A DNA stretch of 64,000 nucleotides from assembly GCF_003688405.1 (NCBI RefSeq), contig NZ_REFC01000014.1:1-64000 (forward strand), written 5' to 3'. Position numbers and translations under genes: made by a program. Below, in pieces: positions 36,115 to 45,817 of this stretch. The notes below the pieces were generated by a model that saw only the letters and a list, made by a program, of their open reading frames with translations, did not search any database and was not told the DNA's origin. Source of the stretch: Ulvibacter antarcticus. GTDB lineage: Bacteria; Bacteroidota; Bacteroidia; Flavobacteriales; Flavobacteriaceae. How positions within the stretch are numbered: position 1 is the stretch's first letter; the number at the start of each line of letters is the position of its first letter.

Positions 36115-38137
36115 GTTTCTTAAAGAACTCGTAGGTGGCGTATTGTGAACGAAGCTTTTTCTTTTTATCAACTACGTAGGTGTTTGATTGTTCAGCATCA
36201 ACAAGCCTAGCCTTCACATTGTCGGCTAACTGTAAATTGATTAAAGACCTAATCATTTCACAATGATCCTTATCGAGAATTGGAGTTACTACTTCTATTC
36301 GATGACTTAAATTTCGCGTCATCCAATCTGCTGAACCAATATAAATTTTTTCATCTTCACCTTTTCCAAAAATATACACACGACCATGTTCTAAAAAACG
36401 ATCTACTACGCTTGTTGTGTATATATTTTCACTTTGTCCCTTGATTCCTGGAATTAGTGAACATATACCACGAATTAACAAACGAATCTTCACACCCGCA
36501 TTGCTAGCCTTATACAGCAATTTTATCATGTTCTTATCTTGCAGGCTGTTCATTTTAAGTATAATCGATCCGCCAATACCACTTTCGGCTTTATCGATTT
36601 CGTTCTCCACCAAGTCAACAAAGGCATTTCTGGTGGAAAATGGTGATACAATAAGTTTTTTAGTCTTAGGAAAGATTATAATCCCTTCTAATACGAGAAA
36701 TACCTTGTTGATTTCATCAGTAAGTTTTGGATGTGCCGTCATTAATCCAAAATCTGTGTACAAAGTTGATGTTTTCTCGTTAAAGTTGCCGGTTGCAATG
36801 TAGGCGTAACTATGTGTTTTTTCATCGATCTCTCTTTCGATGTAAAGTATCTTTGAATGGACCTTAATCCCGGGATAACTATAAATAACTGTTGCGCCGT
36901 TCTTTTTAAATATATCCCCCCATTTAAGATTGTTATGCTCATCGAAGCGTGCTTTTGCTTCTATAAAAACAATTACTTTTTTACCGTTTTTGGCTGCTTT
37001 TGCAATTCCTTCATTGAGTCTGGATTCTTCAGCAATACGATATAGGGTAATTTTAATAGTCGTGACTTTAGGATCTGTCGCAGCTTCTTCCATTAAACGA
37101 ATAACCGATTCAAATGACTGATACGGATAATGAAGTAGTTGATCTTTTTGATCAATAGCGTCGAATATAGATCCGGTTTCTTTTTCTAACGGATGTGCGA
37201 GTGGAGGTAATTTAGTTATGCTGAGTTGTTTATCTGTAGGATTCGGAAATCCAAAAAAGTCTTTAAAATTATGATAGGTGCCGCCTAAAATAACGTCGGT
37301 ATAGTTTACATCCAATGCCTTGTTTAACAACTGCTGCAATGGTAATGGCATTGTTTGATCCATTAACACCCTTGTTGCTTGGCCTGTATTTCTTTTTGGA
37401 AGTGAAGCCTTTATTTTCTCCATTAAATTACCGGAAAATTCATCTTCAATATATAACTCTGCATCTCTGGAAATCTTCAACGCATAAAAGGTGGTTGGTA
37501 GCTCCCGCTGCGGAGTTTGTTTCAGATTGTATTTTAAAATATCGTCTAGAAATGTGATGTAGTATTTTCCGTTATGCTTCGGAAAAATAAAAAATCGTGG
37601 TAATTCATTAGGTATTTCAACAATTTGAAAAGAATCATCCTGAAGTCCTGCAAGGTATAAAGATTCGTTTTCAACAAATACTTCATTCTGTGCCGAAAGT
37701 GGGAATGTCTTTACCGTTAGCTTGTCCGAAATTTCCTCTTTAAAGTAATTTTTGGCGACAAGTTTTTGTGTTTCAGAAAACATCTGGTAATCGATCAAAT
37801 GAATTCCTTCACTTTTTAATTCCGGGATAATGGATTCTTTGAAAATCTTTCCGAAGGTATTTTGCTGAATATCCACCTGATTCTTAATCTCCTTCAAAAC
37901 CTTGTTTGGTTTGGAAATCAATTTCTTCCGAAGCGGTTTTTCAAGATTCTTTATTTGTCGGATATCAGATACACGAACCCTGAAGAACTCATCAAGATTT
38001 GAAGAAAAAATGGCGAGAAATTTTATACGTTCGTAGAGCGGATTTCGCTCATCGGCAGCTTCCTGAAGGACTCTGTGATTAAATCGCAACCATGATAAAT
38101 CGCGATGATAGTATTTTGAATTATATAATGAAGCCAT
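36104..38137 (-). CDS. ppk1: Polyphosphate kinase 1
   Basis: 677 residues, typical PPK1. N-terminal YYHRDLSWLRFNHRVLQEA, FSSNLDEFFRVRVSD near 45-60 and the phosphorylated His in IKVHSKILYIERE near residue 425, with the second PLD-like half IYIGSADWMTRNLSHRIEV near 600. Polymerises the gamma phosphate of ATP into polyphosphate. Convergent with, and overlapping, the App1-like gene. With ppa and hppA it makes a local phosphate/pyrophosphate group. Confidence 0.96.
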   Translation of the reverse strand: MASLYNSKYYHRDLSWLRFNHRVLQEAADERNPLYERIKFLAIFSSNLDEFFRVRVSDIRQIKNLEKPLRKKLISKPNKVLKEIKNQVDIQQNTFGKIFKESIIPELKSEGIHLIDYQMFSETQKLVAKNYFKEEISDKLTVKTFPLSAQNEVFVENESLYLAGLQDDSFQIVEIPNELPRFFIFPKHNGKYYITFLDDILKYNLKQTPQRELPTTFYALKISRDAELYIEDEFSGNLMEKIKASLPKRNTGQATRVLMDQTMPLPLQQLLNKALDVNYTDVILGGTYHNFKDFFGFPNPTDKQLSITKLPPLAHPLEKETGSIFDAIDQKDQLLHYPYQSFESVIRLMEEAATDPKVTTIKITLYRIAEESRLNEGIAKAAKNGKKVIVFIEAKARFDEHNNLKWGDIFKKNGATVIYSYPGIKVHSKILYIEREIDEKTHSYAYIATGNFNEKTSTLYTDFGLMTAHPKLTDEINKVFLVLEGIIIFPKTKKLIVSPFSTRNAFVDLVENEIDKAESGIGGSIILKMNSLQDKNMIKLLYKASNAGVKIRLLIRGICSLIPGIKGQSENIYTTSVVDRFLEHGRVYIFGKGEDEKIYIGSADWMTRNLSHRIEVVTPILDKDHCEMIRSLINLQLADNVKARLVDAEQSNTYVVDKKKKLRSQYATYEFFKKLTE

Positions 38138-38260
38138 TCGCCCTCTTAGGGTAATTAATCAGTTATTAGTAGCGCAAAGAACGATATAACTTAACAAAGT
38201 GTATGTTTTGAAAACGTTAAGATTTAAGTAATAAAAATATAAATAATAGGTAGGGCTTTT

Positions 38261-38875
38261 CTAAAACAAGCCGTGTAATTCGGCATCGATTCTATTAATC
38301 ACTTCCCCAAGATGTTCAGGGTTATCTACAAAATCAAGGTTATCTACATCCAAAATGATAATATTTCCTTTATCGTAGTCATGCACCCAGGCTTCATAAC
38401 GTTCATTAAGTCTGCTGAGATAATCAATGCTTATAGAATTTTCGTAATCCCTTCCACGTTTGTGAATTTGATTCACAAGGTTTGGAATAGAACTTCGTAA
38501 GTAAATTAAAAGATCAGGACCTTCTGTGACACTTTCCATAAGATCAAAAAGTGATTTGTAATTTTCAAAATCCCGATTGGTCATAAGACCCATTGCATGT
38601 AAGTTGGGAGCAAAAATATACGCATCCTCATAAATCGTTCTGTCCTGGATAACTTTTTTGCCAGATTCGCGAATTTCGAGAATTTGACGGAATCGACTGT
38701 TCAAAAAATAGATTTGTAAATTAAAGGACCAGCGTTCCATCTGATTGTAAAAATCGTCCAGATAAGGGTTGTCTTCTACATCTTCAAAATGAGGTTGCCA
38801 TTTATAATGCTTTGCCAATAAACGTGTTAAAGTAGTTTTTCCTGAGCCAATATTTCCAGCAATAGCAACGTGCAT
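38261..38875 (-). CDS. Deoxynucleoside kinase family protein
   Basis: 204 residues. P-loop AGNIGSGKTTL at 5-15, EDVEDNPYLDDFY near 36, DRTIYEDAYIFA near 82 (the DRS-like motif of dNKs) and a lid with HKRGRDYENSIS near 138. Phosphorylates deoxynucleosides for salvage; dAK/dGK-type substrate preference cannot be set from sequence. The start is 5 bp from the stop of the upstream beta-propeller-like gene on the same strand, so the two are an operon. Confidence 0.92.
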   Translation of the reverse strand: MHVAIAGNIGSGKTTLTRLLAKHYKWQPHFEDVEDNPYLDDFYNQMERWSFNLQIYFLNSRFRQILEIRESGKKVIQDRTIYEDAYIFAPNLHAMGLMTNRDFENYKSLFDLMESVTEGPDLLIYLRSSIPNLVNQIHKRGRDYENSISIDYLSRLNERYEAWVHDYDKGNIIILDVDNLDFVDNPEHLGEVINRIDAELHGLF

Positions 38876-38880
38876 AAATC

Positions 38881-39657
38881 TTACTTCTTTGGGAGGGTTA
38901 GTGTATAAGTGTGTAAATAAAATCCGTCATAAATATACAGGAATTCCTTGGTAAGGAACAAGTCTTTTATTGTGTTTTCGGAGACTGGAAGTTTAATTGG
39001 TTCAATTGCATTTTCAGTTAACAGAAAGAGTTGGTTGTTTTTGAGGCCTATCAACAATTTATCGTGTAAAAGAATTTTATTAAACCCTTCCAGAACAGTT
39101 TCAGAAAGAAGACTTCCATAACTATTAAAAGACCTTAGTTTTTGCTCTGTAAGTGTATAGCAATAGTTGAAATTACTGGCTTGTGAAACTAATTTTCCGG
39201 CAAATGGCTGCGAAATGGTAGTTTTTAATTTGTCGCGATAATTATATAATTCTAATTGTTGAGTATCTACGTTAAAGATCCATAATCTATTGCTGCCAGC
39301 ATTTGTAGCAGTACTCAGATTTAAGAAATCGGGAAGATTATTAAAATTTACACGCTCTATCTCGCTTAATTTATTGTCTAAAAGCACTACTGTGTTGGTG
39401 TCTTCGTAAAAAACTACCAATTTTAACGGATTGATAATGTCTACCGAAGAAATCTGTCCTAGTTGAAAATCGTTATATACGAAATCTCCTTCCGGACCTT
39501 TTTTCTGAAGTGCAAGATCTTTCACCCAATAATTGTTTTTATAGGCATCAGTTCCTACGTAGCGGGAAGCTTGGAATTCTTTGGAATCTACAGCTGTAAG
39601 TGCCTGTCCGAATAATTCGAAAGAGCAAAGAAATAGTACTATCAAGATGCGAATCAT
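38881..39657 (-). CDS. Secreted hypothetical protein, possible beta-propeller
   Basis: 258 residues from ATG 39657 (MIRILIVLFLCSFELFGQ, a good signal peptide); the upstream extension to 39711 has no support. Beta-strand periodicity with repeated blade-like phrases (LVVFYEDTNTVVLLDNKLSEIERV, RLWIFNVDTQQLELYNYRDKL, KILLHDKLLIGLKNNQLFLLTENAI). No catalytic motif recognised. Short overlapping spacing to the deoxynucleoside kinase suggests co-transcription, though an exported propeller and a cytosolic kinase have no obvious shared task. Confidence 0.75.
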   Translation of the reverse strand: MIRILIVLFLCSFELFGQALTAVDSKEFQASRYVGTDAYKNNYWVKDLALQKKGPEGDFVYNDFQLGQISSVDIINPLKLVVFYEDTNTVVLLDNKLSEIERVNFNNLPDFLNLSTATNAGSNRLWIFNVDTQQLELYNYRDKLKTTISQPFAGKLVSQASNFNYCYTLTEQKLRSFNSYGSLLSETVLEGFNKILLHDKLLIGLKNNQLFLLTENAIEPIKLPVSENTIKDLFLTKEFLYIYDGFYLHTYTLTLPKK

Positions 39658-39817
39658 ACCCCTGCAATATACAAAAAGCGTGCTAGCATTGTAAGTCTGA
39701 TTTCGATTCATTTTTTAGATAGATCATAAGTTGTATTTCGCTCGTTAAGCCTTGTTAACCAGAATTATCGTGAAAATTTTACATCTTTGTGAGGTGTAAC
39801 TTTTAAATGTAAACTTG

Positions 39818-40690
39818 ATGAAATCAGCAATTATTTTTAGTGTTTTCTTTTTATTTCACTTCGTAAATCTTTTTGCTCAGAATTTTGAGGGAACCGCATA
39901 TTATAAGACCGACCACATTGTTAAATTAGATTTAGATTCTACTTCAACAAGTACGAATGTATTTGATCAGGAAATAGCAAAGGCGATTGGAAATATTAGT
40001 GCCGAAAGGCAGAATCAAATTGAAGAACTGATGGCTCAGGAGCTTCAGAAAGAATATATTTTAAAATTTAATATGAACGAATCCATATACAAGGAAGTTG
40101 CGAAGCTTAATAAACCAAAAGCGGCTACAGGGGGAATGAATTTTAATTTCGACTCCTCTTCTGAAGTTCTGTATCATAATATAAAGGAGGAAAGATTCGT
40201 GAAGGAGTCTGAAATTTTGGATAAGCCTTTTCTTATTATAGATAAATTAACTAGTAGAAACTGGGCGCTGGAAGAGAAGAGCAAAATGATTGGAGAATAT
40301 CCCTGTTTTAAAGCAATCTTTTCCGAAGAAATAAACCTTGAAACCTTTAACTGGGAAAGCACCGATACTGAGGTGATTACAAAAACTCATACGATTACGG
40401 TCTGGTACACTCCTTTAATACCCGTAAAACATGGTCCAGATGATTACTTCGGATTGCCGGGTTTGGTGCTCGAAGTTGAAGATGGAGAAAAGTCGATAGT
40501 GTGCACCAAGATCGTTCTAAATCCCGAAGTTGGTGTTAAAATTGAAGTGCCTACCAAAGGAAAAATCGTTTCCGAAGTAGAGTTTAAGGAAATTTGGAGA
40601 AAGAAAGATGAGGAAATGATGGAACTCTATTTGAATAAAAATCAGATAAAAAATAAAAGAAACAGTACGAATATCAAAATCGGAGGATAA
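39818..40690 (+). CDS. GLPGLI family protein (copy 1)
   Basis: 290 residues from ATG 39818 (TTG 39815 also in frame). Signal peptide at 1-21 (LFAQ), beta-rich body, and the naming motif FGLPGLVLEV near residue 210, preceded by VWYTPLIPVKHGPDDY. GLPGLI proteins are restricted mainly to Bacteroidota and usually sit beside TonB-dependent receptors, as here. Function not established; periplasmic or outer-membrane partner of the receptor is inferred. About 35-40% similar by eye to copy 2, so an old duplication. Confidence 0.92.
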   Translation: MKSAIIFSVFFLFHFVNLFAQNFEGTAYYKTDHIVKLDLDSTSTSTNVFDQEIAKAIGNISAERQNQIEELMAQELQKEYILKFNMNESIYKEVAKLNKPKAATGGMNFNFDSSSEVLYHNIKEERFVKESEILDKPFLIIDKLTSRNWALEEKSKMIGEYPCFKAIFSEEINLETFNWESTDTEVITKTHTITVWYTPLIPVKHGPDDYFGLPGLVLEVEDGEKSIVCTKIVLNPEVGVKIEVPTKGKIVSEVEFKEIWRKKDEEMMELYLNKNQIKNKRNSTNIKIGG

Positions 40691-40805
40691 AAGCGTTAGA
40701 GTTACGTTAAGTAGTGGGCGCGTTAAACTATTTGGTGTTATTATTGTCTAAAGATGGCGTCTGGAACTATCAAATTCTCGCTAGATTAAATAAAAAATTC
40801 GCAAT

Positions 40806-41690
40806 ATGAAACTGTTTACTTTGCTTTTCCTACTATTATTCACAACTCTTATTTATTCACAAAATATAAGTGGAAAGGCCTATTATGAGTCTAAAACTAC
40901 TGTAGATCTGGATGCCTTTGGAGGAGGTAGGGAAATCACGCCAGAGATGAAAAATATGATTGCTGAGCGAATGAAAAGTATGCTTGAGAAAACATATATT
41001 CTTACATTTTCAAACAAGGAATCTATCTATAAAGAGGAAGAGAAATTAGAAACTGGACAAGGAAATCCAGGTTTTAAAATGATGATGGGTAGTTTTACAC
41101 CCGGACCTCAGTATAAAAATATAGAAACTAATATACTTGTTGAGGAGAATGAATTCTTCGGAAAACAGTTTCTGGTGAAAGATACCATTCAAACCCTGAA
41201 ATGGGAATTAGGAAAAGAATCAAAAACAATTGGTAACTATATAGTGTTCAAAGCTACAGCCATAAAAATGGTAAATCCGAATGATTTTTCCATGGCACGT
41301 CCACGGGGAGGTAAACGTAACGCAGGCGATAAGGGGGAATCGGAAGTAAAAAAAGACAGTACAGATATTGTAGACCCTATGGATGAGATCGAGATCCCAA
41401 AAGAAGTAGTGGTCACCGCATGGTATACTCCGCAGATTCCTGTTGGACAAGGTCCAGGAGAGTATTCAGGATTGCCTGGATTGATTTTAGAGTTAAATGT
41501 TTACAGAACGACCTTGTTATGTTCTAAAATTGTTATGAATCCGAAAGAATCAGAAAAAATAGAAGCTCCGACCAAAGGAAAGGAAGTTACTCGTGAAGAA
41601 TACACGAAAATAGTAAAAGAAAAAACTGAGGAGATGCGCGAAAATTTTAAAGGCGGTCGCGGCGGCGGAAGAAGATTTGGAGGTCAATAA
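40806..41690 (+). CDS. GLPGLI family protein (copy 2)
   Basis: 294 residues. Signal peptide at 1-18 (LIYSQ), body with AWYTPQIPVGQGPGEYSGLPGLILELN near residue 200-225 and a basic glycine-rich tail FKGGRGGGRRFGGQ not seen in copy 1. It also has a charged insert (RPRGGKRNAGDKGESEVKKD) near 165. Lies between copy 1 and the receptor gene. Function unknown; partner of the downstream receptor by linkage. Confidence 0.92.
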   Translation: MKLFTLLFLLLFTTLIYSQNISGKAYYESKTTVDLDAFGGGREITPEMKNMIAERMKSMLEKTYILTFSNKESIYKEEEKLETGQGNPGFKMMMGSFTPGPQYKNIETNILVEENEFFGKQFLVKDTIQTLKWELGKESKTIGNYIVFKATAIKMVNPNDFSMARPRGGKRNAGDKGESEVKKDSTDIVDPMDEIEIPKEVVVTAWYTPQIPVGQGPGEYSGLPGLILELNVYRTTLLCSKIVMNPKESEKIEAPTKGKEVTREEYTKIVKEKTEEMRENFKGGRGGGRRFGGQ

Positions 41691-41794
41691 TCACTTAATA
41701 ATAAAATATAAATTATTAGTCTATTCTTTCAAAAGCTCGTAGAGTAACGTTATTAAACATAAGGAATTCGAGCCTTTTTTGCTGATTTATAACT

Positions 41795-44536
41795 ATGAAA
41801 AAACTACTTGTTGCAGTCTTACTTCTCACTACTTATTTTGCTTCAGCCCAATCAATTAAGCTAAGAGGAGCCATAAAAGACAGTATTGGAATTCCTCTTG
41901 AACTTGCTAATGTTATTGCGACTGTGACATCTTCCGGTGCGATTGAGTCTTATGCAATTACAAACCATGAAGGCCGTTTCCAGTTAAATCTTCCGAAGAA
42001 TAATAGCTACACTTTACAAGCTAGTTTTTTAGGATATGAATCTAAAGCTAGGGCGATCGTGGTTCCAGAAGATGCAGAGGATATGGAAATTACTTTCGTG
42101 TTAAATTCACAGGCAGCCGAACTAGACGGAGTGGAAATTGTCTATGAAATGCCAGTAACTGTTAGAGGAGATACCATTATTTACAACGCCGATTCGTTTA
42201 CTACAGGAGATGAGCGTAAGCTTGGGGACGTGATGAAAAAATTACCTGGGGTGGAAGTAAATGAAGATGGGGAAATTGAGGTTGAAGGTAAAAAAGTGTC
42301 TAAAGTCATGGTCGAAGGAAAAGATTTCTTTGATGGTGATTCAAAATTAGCAACAAAAAATATTCCTGCCGATGCAGTAGATAAGATAGAAGTGCTTCGA
42401 AATTATAATGAAGTAGATCAGATGCGCGGATTAGGATATGATGGCGATAATGTCGCGGTTAACATCAAACTAAAAGAAGGAAAAAAGAATTTCTGGTTCG
42501 GGGAAATGACCGCAGGAGGAGGCGTTGCCGATGAGGAAGGGAAATATTTAGTACATCCCAAGTTATTCTATTACAGTCCGAAATACAGCATCAACCTTAT
42601 CACCGATTTTAATAACATAGGAGAAGTGCCATTTACTTTCAGGGATTACTTCAGCTTTACTGGCGGATTTAGAAATTTTAATCGAGGCGGAGGTACAAAT
42701 TTTAATATACAGGATAGCGATCTTGGATTTGCTGTGGCGCAGAACGATAAGGCTAGTGAATTAGATACGAAATTTTTAGCCGGGAATTTTAGTTATGCAG
42801 TTACTGATAATCTTGATGTGAGCGGCTTTGCCATACTATCTGATAATAAAACAGGAATTGTCAATAATTCTATACGTCAATTTATTGCTACCGGAGCTAC
42901 CGAAAACACCTCTAGCACGAATGATCAACGGAGCCAATTAGGAATGTTCAAGCTAAGCAGTGTGTATAAGCCAAGTAAAGATTTTCAGATGGATTACGAT
43001 GCCTTGGTGAAATTTTCAAAACAGACAGAGGATGCTACTACCTTGTCTGTCGTTCAATCCTTTGAAAATAACATTTCCGAAGAGAAAGAAATAACCCCCT
43101 TTTCTATTAATCAGAATGTGAATGCTTATTATACGCTCAATGATAAGAATATTTTTGCGGGGCAAGCACAATACTTGTATCAGGATGAAGATCCATTTTA
43201 CAGTGCGGCACAAGATATAGTTCCGTTTAGAGGAGTATTTACCACCGTAATAGATGAGACCAATCCGACATTAGATATTTACGATCCTCTCGAGCAGTCG
43301 GAGCGGTATTCGATCAATCAAAATAAAAATATCAAGACGAGTAAATTGGATGCTAAAATTGATTACTACTATATTTTGAATAATACAAGTAACCTTAATT
43401 TTACCGTCGGAAGTACTTTTAGTAGCCAAAAATTTAATTCGGGAATTTTTCAAATTCTTGATAATGGAAATGAAAATTCATTCGATGAACAGGATTTCAA
43501 CAACGATGTTCAGTATAGTTTAACTGATGCCTTCTTCGGGTTGCATTACAAGCTAAAAACGGGAAAATTTACACTTACACCTGGAGTAACGCTCCATAAT
43601 TATAGCCTGAAAAATGAACCATTAGGAAGCAGTGCCAATCAGAATGATTGGGCAGTTTTGCCGGAAGTAAATATAATTCTGGATTTAAAAAAGAGCGAAA
43701 ATATCCGATTTAATTACGCAATATCTTCAGAATATACTGATGTTAACGATTATGCCCGGGGCTATGTATTTAACGATTATAACCGACTTTTTCGAGGTAA
43801 TAGAGAGTTGGAGAATTCCTTATCACAGACATACAGCCTTTCCTACTTCAGTTTTAATCTATTTAATAATATCAACATATTTGGAAACATAAACTACGCC
43901 AGAAAGATAGACGCAATTAAAACTATTTCTCAAATTGAAGGGATAAGTCAGGTGAGTAGTCCTTTTAACATCAATAGTAATTTCCCAGATGAAACTTTTT
44001 CAATATCCGGTCGCTTCAGTAAAAGAATAAAGAAATTACAGTTTACCTTAAATGCAAATCTGGCTTCGACGAATACTTTTAATACAGTCAATTCAACCAT
44101 ATTGGAAAGTAAAAGTTTAACCCAAAACTATCGTGCCAGCGTGATATCTAATTTTAAAGACTGGCCTAATTTTGAGCTAGGATACAGATATCTGGCCAGT
44201 GAATATGATAATGGCGGATTAACACAGACATTTTTTACAAACAGACCCTTTGCTAGTATAAATGTTCGCTTTCTAAAAGACTTTAATTTTCAAGCCGAAT
44301 GGGATTACTATAAGTACACCAATAATGCCAAGACAGTTGAAAATAGTTACTCTTTCGTGAATGCAGATCTATTTTACCGTAAGGGCGAAAGTCCATGGGA
44401 GTTTGCTGTTCAAGCAACGAATATTTTAGACACCTCTTCCATAAATAATGATAGTTTTAATGACCAATATAATACCACCTCACAGTATTTCGTACTCCCC
44501 AGAATCGTGATGCTTGTGGTGAAGTATGATCTTTAA
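41795..44536 (+). CDS. TonB-dependent-receptor-like outer membrane protein
   Basis: 913 residues. Signal peptide at 1-19 (FASAQ), CarboxypepD_reg-like domain at about 25-105 (LRGAIKDSIGIPLELANVIATVTSS), a plug-like region (VMKKLPGVEVNEDGEIEVEGKKVSKVMVEGKDFFDGDSKLATKNIPADAVDKIEVL at about 145-205) and a long aromatic beta-barrel ending VMLVVKYDL. The receptor family annotated as outer-membrane beta-barrel protein in Flavobacteriia. Upstream GLPGLI genes and downstream DUF4230 gene are co-directional, suggesting one transport module. Ligand unknown. Confidence 0.92.
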   Translation: MKKLLVAVLLLTTYFASAQSIKLRGAIKDSIGIPLELANVIATVTSSGAIESYAITNHEGRFQLNLPKNNSYTLQASFLGYESKARAIVVPEDAEDMEITFVLNSQAAELDGVEIVYEMPVTVRGDTIIYNADSFTTGDERKLGDVMKKLPGVEVNEDGEIEVEGKKVSKVMVEGKDFFDGDSKLATKNIPADAVDKIEVLRNYNEVDQMRGLGYDGDNVAVNIKLKEGKKNFWFGEMTAGGGVADEEGKYLVHPKLFYYSPKYSINLITDFNNIGEVPFTFRDYFSFTGGFRNFNRGGGTNFNIQDSDLGFAVAQNDKASELDTKFLAGNFSYAVTDNLDVSGFAILSDNKTGIVNNSIRQFIATGATENTSSTNDQRSQLGMFKLSSVYKPSKDFQMDYDALVKFSKQTEDATTLSVVQSFENNISEEKEITPFSINQNVNAYYTLNDKNIFAGQAQYLYQDEDPFYSAAQDIVPFRGVFTTVIDETNPTLDIYDPLEQSERYSINQNKNIKTSKLDAKIDYYYILNNTSNLNFTVGSTFSSQKFNSGIFQILDNGNENSFDEQDFNNDVQYSLTDAFFGLHYKLKTGKFTLTPGVTLHNYSLKNEPLGSSANQNDWAVLPEVNIILDLKKSENIRFNYAISSEYTDVNDYARGYVFNDYNRLFRGNRELENSLSQTYSLSYFSFNLFNNINIFGNINYARKIDAIKTISQIEGISQVSSPFNINSNFPDETFSISGRFSKRIKKLQFTLNANLASTNTFNTVNSTILESKSLTQNYRASVISNFKDWPNFELGYRYLASEYDNGGLTQTFFTNRPFASINVRFLKDFNFQAEWDYYKYTNNAKTVENSYSFVNADLFYRKGESPWEFAVQATNILDTSSINNDSFNDQYNTTSQYFVLPRIVMLVVKYDL

Positions 44537-44591
44537 ATTGCTTATCTTTCTAAGGTCTAACATCTAGTGTCTTAAATCTAATTTCTATAAA

Positions 44592-45206
44592 ATGCGTAAT
44601 ATTCTCTTCGGAATTGTGATTACATTGGTTCTGGTTTTCGGACTTCGATATTGTGAACACAACAAGGACGAAAGGGAACGGCTGGAAGCCAACACGGCAC
44701 TTATCCAGAAAGAAATAAAAAACGTTGGAAAATTAGTGGTGACCGAAGGATCCTATGCTCAGGTATTTAGCTACGAAGACTCAAAAAAATTCTATTTCGA
44801 CGTTTTGTCGGCCCGCAAAAAAGCTTTGGTAGTAGTGAATGCTAAAGCAACAATTGCATATGATCTAAGCAAGATAGAAATCGAGGTTGATGAAGCAACA
44901 AAAACTGTAACTATCCTAAAAATCCCGGAACCGGAATTAACAATTAACCCGAATATCGAATACTATGATGTGACTCAGGATTATCTCAATCAGTTTGACG
45001 CATCCGATTATAATAAAATTAAAAAGCGAGTTGAAGCTTCATTGCAAAAAAAGATTGAAGCTTCAGAATTAACTTCAAACGCACAGAACCGTCTTATTTC
45101 AGAATTGCAAAAAATTTACATCCTCACCAATTCTATGGGTTGGAAGTTGCAATATCAAGGCGAATCCATTTCCGAAGAAAACGACCTTCAGAAAATAAAA
45201 ATGTAA
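44592..45206 (+). CDS. DUF4230 domain-containing protein
   Basis: 204 residues. N-terminal signal anchor (ILFGIVITLVLVFGLRYCEH), then the DUF4230 region: GKLVVTEGSYAQVFSYED, ALVVVNAKATIAYDLSKIEIEVDEATKTVTILKIPEPELTINPNIEYYDV. Membrane-anchored envelope protein of unknown function found widely in Bacteroidota. Follows the receptor by 55 bp and is followed by a small hairpin (CTTCCATT/AATGGAAG, 45211-45229) and a block of palindromic repeats. Confidence 0.88.
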   Translation: MRNILFGIVITLVLVFGLRYCEHNKDERERLEANTALIQKEIKNVGKLVVTEGSYAQVFSYEDSKKFYFDVLSARKKALVVVNAKATIAYDLSKIEIEVDEATKTVTILKIPEPELTINPNIEYYDVTQDYLNQFDASDYNKIKKRVEASLQKKIEASELTSNAQNRLISELQKIYILTNSMGWKLQYQGESISEENDLQKIKM

Positions 45207-45240
45207 AGCAACTTCCATTTTAATGGAAGAAAAGAGCTTT

Positions 45241-45290
45241 CCCCTCCTTTTTTTAAGGAGGGGTGCCGAAGGCGGGGTGGTTAAAAATCA
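45241..45290 (+). repeat. Family 3 repeat (CCCCTCC/GGAGGGG ... GAAGGCGGGGTGG), copy 1
   Basis: CCCCTCCTT and AAGGAGGGG form a stem, then GTGCCGAAGGCGGGGTGG and GTTAAAAATCACGAA. Shares the module GAAGGCGGGGTGGT with copy 2 at 45384 and, inverted, copy 3 at 45818. Confidence 0.85.
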
Positions 45291-45383
45291 CGAAATGAAA
45301 TCTAATTCTCTTTTTTCTATCCAGTTCGAGTAGAATTTTAAATTACAATTATTTAAAGGGTAATACCGTTTCACAAATGATTT

Positions 45384-45430
45384 CCCCCTCCTAAACTAGG
45401 AGAATCTCGTCTGAGAAGGCGGGGTGGTCA
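45384..45430 (+). repeat. Family 3 repeat, copy 2, abutting the DUF559 gene's 3' end
   Basis: CCCCTCCTAAACTAGGAG, a variable segment, then GAAGGCGGGGTGGTC. The stop codon of the minus-strand DUF559 gene (45428-45430) falls in the last bases of the repeat. Confidence 0.85.
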
Positions 45431-45799
45431 AGAATCACTATCTGAAAACTCAAACTTTATTCTTTCTAAAACTAAATCAATAGAGTTTTTCACTTCTTCA
45501 TTTTGAAAACGTAGTACCGTATGATTTAGCGACTCTAAGTAAGTAGTACGTTTAAAATCATAATCTTGATTCACGCTATTATTATGAACTTCTCCATCCA
45601 ATTCTATGATAAGGCGCTCTGTCGGACAATAAAAATCAACAATATAATTTCCGATACTTTGTTGTCTTCGGAATTTTTTTCCTTCCAATTGAGATTTTTG
45701 CAAGGCTTTCCATAATTTCTTTTCAGAAGTAGTTGCGTTGTTGCGTAATTCTTTTCTAAAAGATTCGAGCTGTTTCCGATTATGGATCTTCTTTTTCAT
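45428..45799 (-). CDS. DUF559 domain protein (Vsr/PD-(D/E)XK-type nuclease fold), flanked by inverted repeats
   Basis: 123 residues. RNNATTSEKKLWKALQKSQLEGKKFRRQQSIGNYIVDFYCPTERLIIELDGEVH is the DUF559 signature. The IVDF and ELDGxxH residues correspond to the PD-(D/E)XK active site of Vsr-like endonucleases. Family members are short, stand-alone and scattered in Bacteroidota genomes; no confirmed function. This one is bracketed by inverted copies of the family 3 repeat (45384 and 45818) and its stop codon lies within a repeat, which ties gene and repeat together. Mobile or repeat-processing role is inferred. Confidence 0.88.
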   Translation of the reverse strand: MKKKIHNRKQLESFRKELRNNATTSEKKLWKALQKSQLEGKKFRRQQSIGNYIVDFYCPTERLIIELDGEVHNNSVNQDYDFKRTTYLESLNHTVLRFQNEEVKNSIDLVLERIKFEFSDSDS

Positions 45800-45817
45800 G
45801 AGTGTTTTGTGCTTCTA

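Noticed and set aside
45291-45383. Possible remnant of a second DUF559 gene between repeat copies 1 and 2
   Set aside because: No recognisable DUF559 residues in any frame; the segment is too short.
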